From NCBI GenBank assembly GCA_946480525.1, contig CAMLLA010000175.1:1-8222 (forward strand): a stretch of 8,222 nt of DNA, written 5' to 3'. This stretch comes from an uncultured Asticcacaulis sp. (GTDB lineage Bacteria; Pseudomonadota; Alphaproteobacteria; Caulobacterales; Caulobacteraceae). The notes under the pieces were generated by a model that saw only the letters and a list, made by a program, of their open reading frames with translations, did no database searches and was not told the DNA's origin. The translations under genes were made by a program, and so were the position numbers. This document shows positions 6,984-8,222 of this stretch, one piece after another. Positions within the stretch are counted from its first letter, which is position 1. Each line of letters opens with the position of its first letter.

Positions 6984-8039
6984 CTATGCGTGAGCCGGGT
7001 ATGTGGAGGCCGCCGACTCGCGAATAACCACCCTGTGCGCAATCGCCTCGAACCGCGGCAGCTGCGGCGTGCCGCCCGCCTTGACGCGTTCGACAATCAT
7101 TTCGACGGCGCGATAGCCCATGGTTTTCAAGGGCTGGTGCACAGTCGTCAGCGGCGGCCAGATGATTTCAGACACTGGCGTGTCGTCGAATCCCACAACC
7201 GAAAGATCCTTGGGCACGTTCAGGCCCATCTTATGGATGCTGAAGAGCGCACCGACCGCCATGTCGTCATTGGCGCAGACAAGGGCTGTGATCCCCTGCC
7301 CGTCCTTGAGAAGGCCCGGGGTCAGTTCGATACCGGATTTAAACGTGAAATTACCGCGCGCCGCCACGACGGCGTCCTCGCCTATGCCGGCCTGGGACAG
7401 GGCGCGCAGAAAGCCGGAATAGCGCTGCTCGGCCGACAGGTGCCCCTGCAATCCTTTCAGGAAGCCGAAGCGGCGATGCCCAAGTCCCAGCAGATGCCGC
7501 GTCAGCTCATAAGCCGCGACTTCATCGTCAATGCCGACGCCCGAGGCCAGCTTCTGCGCCGCCTCACCCGGTGAGATGCACACGACCGCCATATTGCGCC
7601 CACGCAGCTGCTGCAGCAGGTCCGTGTCGTCGGAAAACGGCGGGGTCAGGATCAGGCCGTCACAGCGGCTCTGATCGACGAATTCGATGATGCGCGTGGC
7701 GCGCGTCAGCGAATGCTGGTTGACCGTATGCATCACCAACTGAAAGCCCATGTCGGTGCAGGCGCGCAGGGCGCCCAGCTCAAGACCCGAATGATAGAAG
7801 GAGTTGGGCTCGCTATCGAGATCGGAGGCATAGATCAGGCCCAGCACCTGCGTCCGGCCGCCGGCCAGGAAGCGCGCCTGCATATTGACCTTGTACTGCA
7901 GCTTTTCGACGGCCTCGAAGACGCGCGCGCGGACTTCGTCGCGAACGTTGGGCCCGCCGTTCAGGACGCGTGAAACAGTGGCGCGGCCGACACCGCTGAG
8001 GGCAGCGACGTCATCGATGGTCGGTTTACGAGCAGGCAA
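6984..8039 (-). CDS. LacI-family transcriptional repressor
   Basis: The 351-residue protein has the LacI family layout. An N-terminal helix-turn-helix spans residues 7-27 (TIDDVAALSGVGRATVSRVL). The hinge, LQYKVNMQARFLAGGRT (47-63), carries Leu58 at the position of the leucine that wedges into the central CG of LacI operators. The usual hinge proline (YxPN) is Val here. A periplasmic-binding-protein-like sugar-sensing domain follows (from about 65), with CDGLILTPP (126-134), LGHRRFGFLKG (186-196), ALVCANDDMAVGAL (252-265) and VVGFDDTP (281-288). The only in-frame start before the upstream stop codon that gives a complete domain is TTG at 8037-8039; no ATG or GTG exists there and the Shine-Dalgarno match is weak (GGAAA), so expression may be low. 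Matching palindromes at 6966-6979 and 6720-6735 suggest it controls the receptor operon directly downstream. The effector is probably a glucose-containing oligosaccharide; this is inferred from neighbours only. Confidence 0.95.
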   Translation of the reverse strand: MPARKPTIDDVAALSGVGRATVSRVLNGGPNVRDEVRARVFEAVEKLQYKVNMQARFLAGGRTQVLGLIYASDLDSEPNSFYHSGLELGALRACTDMGFQLVMHTVNQHSLTRATRIIEFVDQSRCDGLILTPPFSDDTDLLQQLRGRNMAVVCISPGEAAQKLASGVGIDDEVAAYELTRHLLGLGHRRFGFLKGLQGHLSAEQRYSGFLRALSQAGIGEDAVVAARGNFTFKSGIELTPGLLKDGQGITALVCANDDMAVGALFSIHKMGLNVPKDLSVVGFDDTPVSEIIWPPLTTVHQPLKTMGYRAVEMIVERVKAGGTPQLPRFEAIAHRVVIRESAASTYPAHA

Positions 8040-8071
8040 AGGCGGTTTCCGGTCTTTGGAAAATCAATGTA

Positions 8072-8100
8072 ATCATTTCGTGTTTTGCCACGCTTGTCCA
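8072..8100 (-). promoter_or_regulatory. Candidate promoter of the repressor gene
   Basis: On the minus strand TGGACA (8095-8100, five of six matches to the -35 consensus) is followed after 17 bases by AATGAT (8072-8077, four of six matches to the -10 consensus). Transcription would start near 8065, giving a leader of about 25 bases before the TTG start. No full copy of the O1/O3 palindrome is present here, so autoregulation by the same motif is not evident. Confidence 0.4.
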
Positions 8101-8219
8101 TCCACTGTGTGCACAGCGTCATCCAAGCCCCTTCCTATCATCATACAATTACGTCTATACCTTGGCGCCGAATGACGCGGCAGGCCACGCCGGTCGAAAA
8201 ACGCCAAACGGGGAGCGAT

Positions 8220-8222
8220 ATG
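8220..8222 (+). CDS. Start codon of a divergent gene leaving the window
   Basis: An ATG occupies the last three bases, preceded by GGGGAG (8210-8215) at a spacing of 4 bases, a good ribosome binding site. A gene divergent from the repressor therefore probably starts here. Nothing of its protein is visible. Its promoter would lie between the two genes, most likely around the AT-richer stretch 8136-8160, but I could not find a convincing -35/-10 pair. Confidence 0.5.

Noticed and set aside
8046..8062. Inverted repeat TTTCC-N7-GGAAA upstream of the repressor gene as an autoregulatory operator
   Set aside because: Arms are only 5 bases and their orientation and spacing differ from the O1/O3 palindrome, so it is not the same site and could be chance.
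8105..8116. CTGTGTGCACAG as a palindromic regulator site
   Set aside because: Only imperfect symmetry over a short length, with no partner copy in the window.

Overview
The window is GC-rich bacterial DNA with the look of an alphaproteobacterium of the Caulobacterales (Caulobacter, Asticcacaulis or Brevundimonas type). That placement is an inference. It rests on the TonB-dependent receptor being of the large Caulobacter/Xanthomonas class, on the LacI hinge sequence, and on a 'tryptophan halogenase' gene sitting inside a sugar-utilisation locus, which is a habit of these groups.

Layout: every well-supported gene is on the minus strand, so the transcription order runs from high to low coordinates. 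A LacI-family repressor gene (6984-8039) comes first. A 321-base control region (6663-6983) follows, holding two perfect and one degenerate copy of a LacI-type palindrome (core TGGAAGCGCTTCCA) and a candidate promoter. Next is a 970-residue TonB-dependent outer-membrane receptor (3750-6662). A 146-base gap with two consecutive hairpins separates it from a secreted family 3 glycoside hydrolase (1690-3603). A flavin-dependent halogenase (204-1709) overlaps the hydrolase by 20 bases. A lipoprotein gene (from 200, running off the left edge) starts 3 bases after the halogenase stop. At the right edge a plus-strand gene appears to begin at 8220 behind a good ribosome binding site, divergent from the repressor gene.

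Interpretation: this is a carbohydrate-utilisation locus. The receptor would import an oligosaccharide across the outer membrane, and the periplasmic family 3 enzyme would trim beta-linked glucose from it. The lipoprotein, whose first visible mature residues recall family 30 glycosidases, would act at the outer membrane. The LacI protein would repress the operon until sugar appears. A beta-glucan substrate is the best guess from the family 3 enzyme (exo-beta-glucanase type) and the possible family 30 partner, but the sequence does not prove it. No inner-membrane sugar transporter is visible in the window.

The least explained element is the halogenase. It has all the key residues of an active FAD-dependent halogenase and no export signal, and it is translationally tied to two exported glycan-degrading proteins. 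I see no mobile elements, CRISPR arrays, tRNA or rRNA genes.
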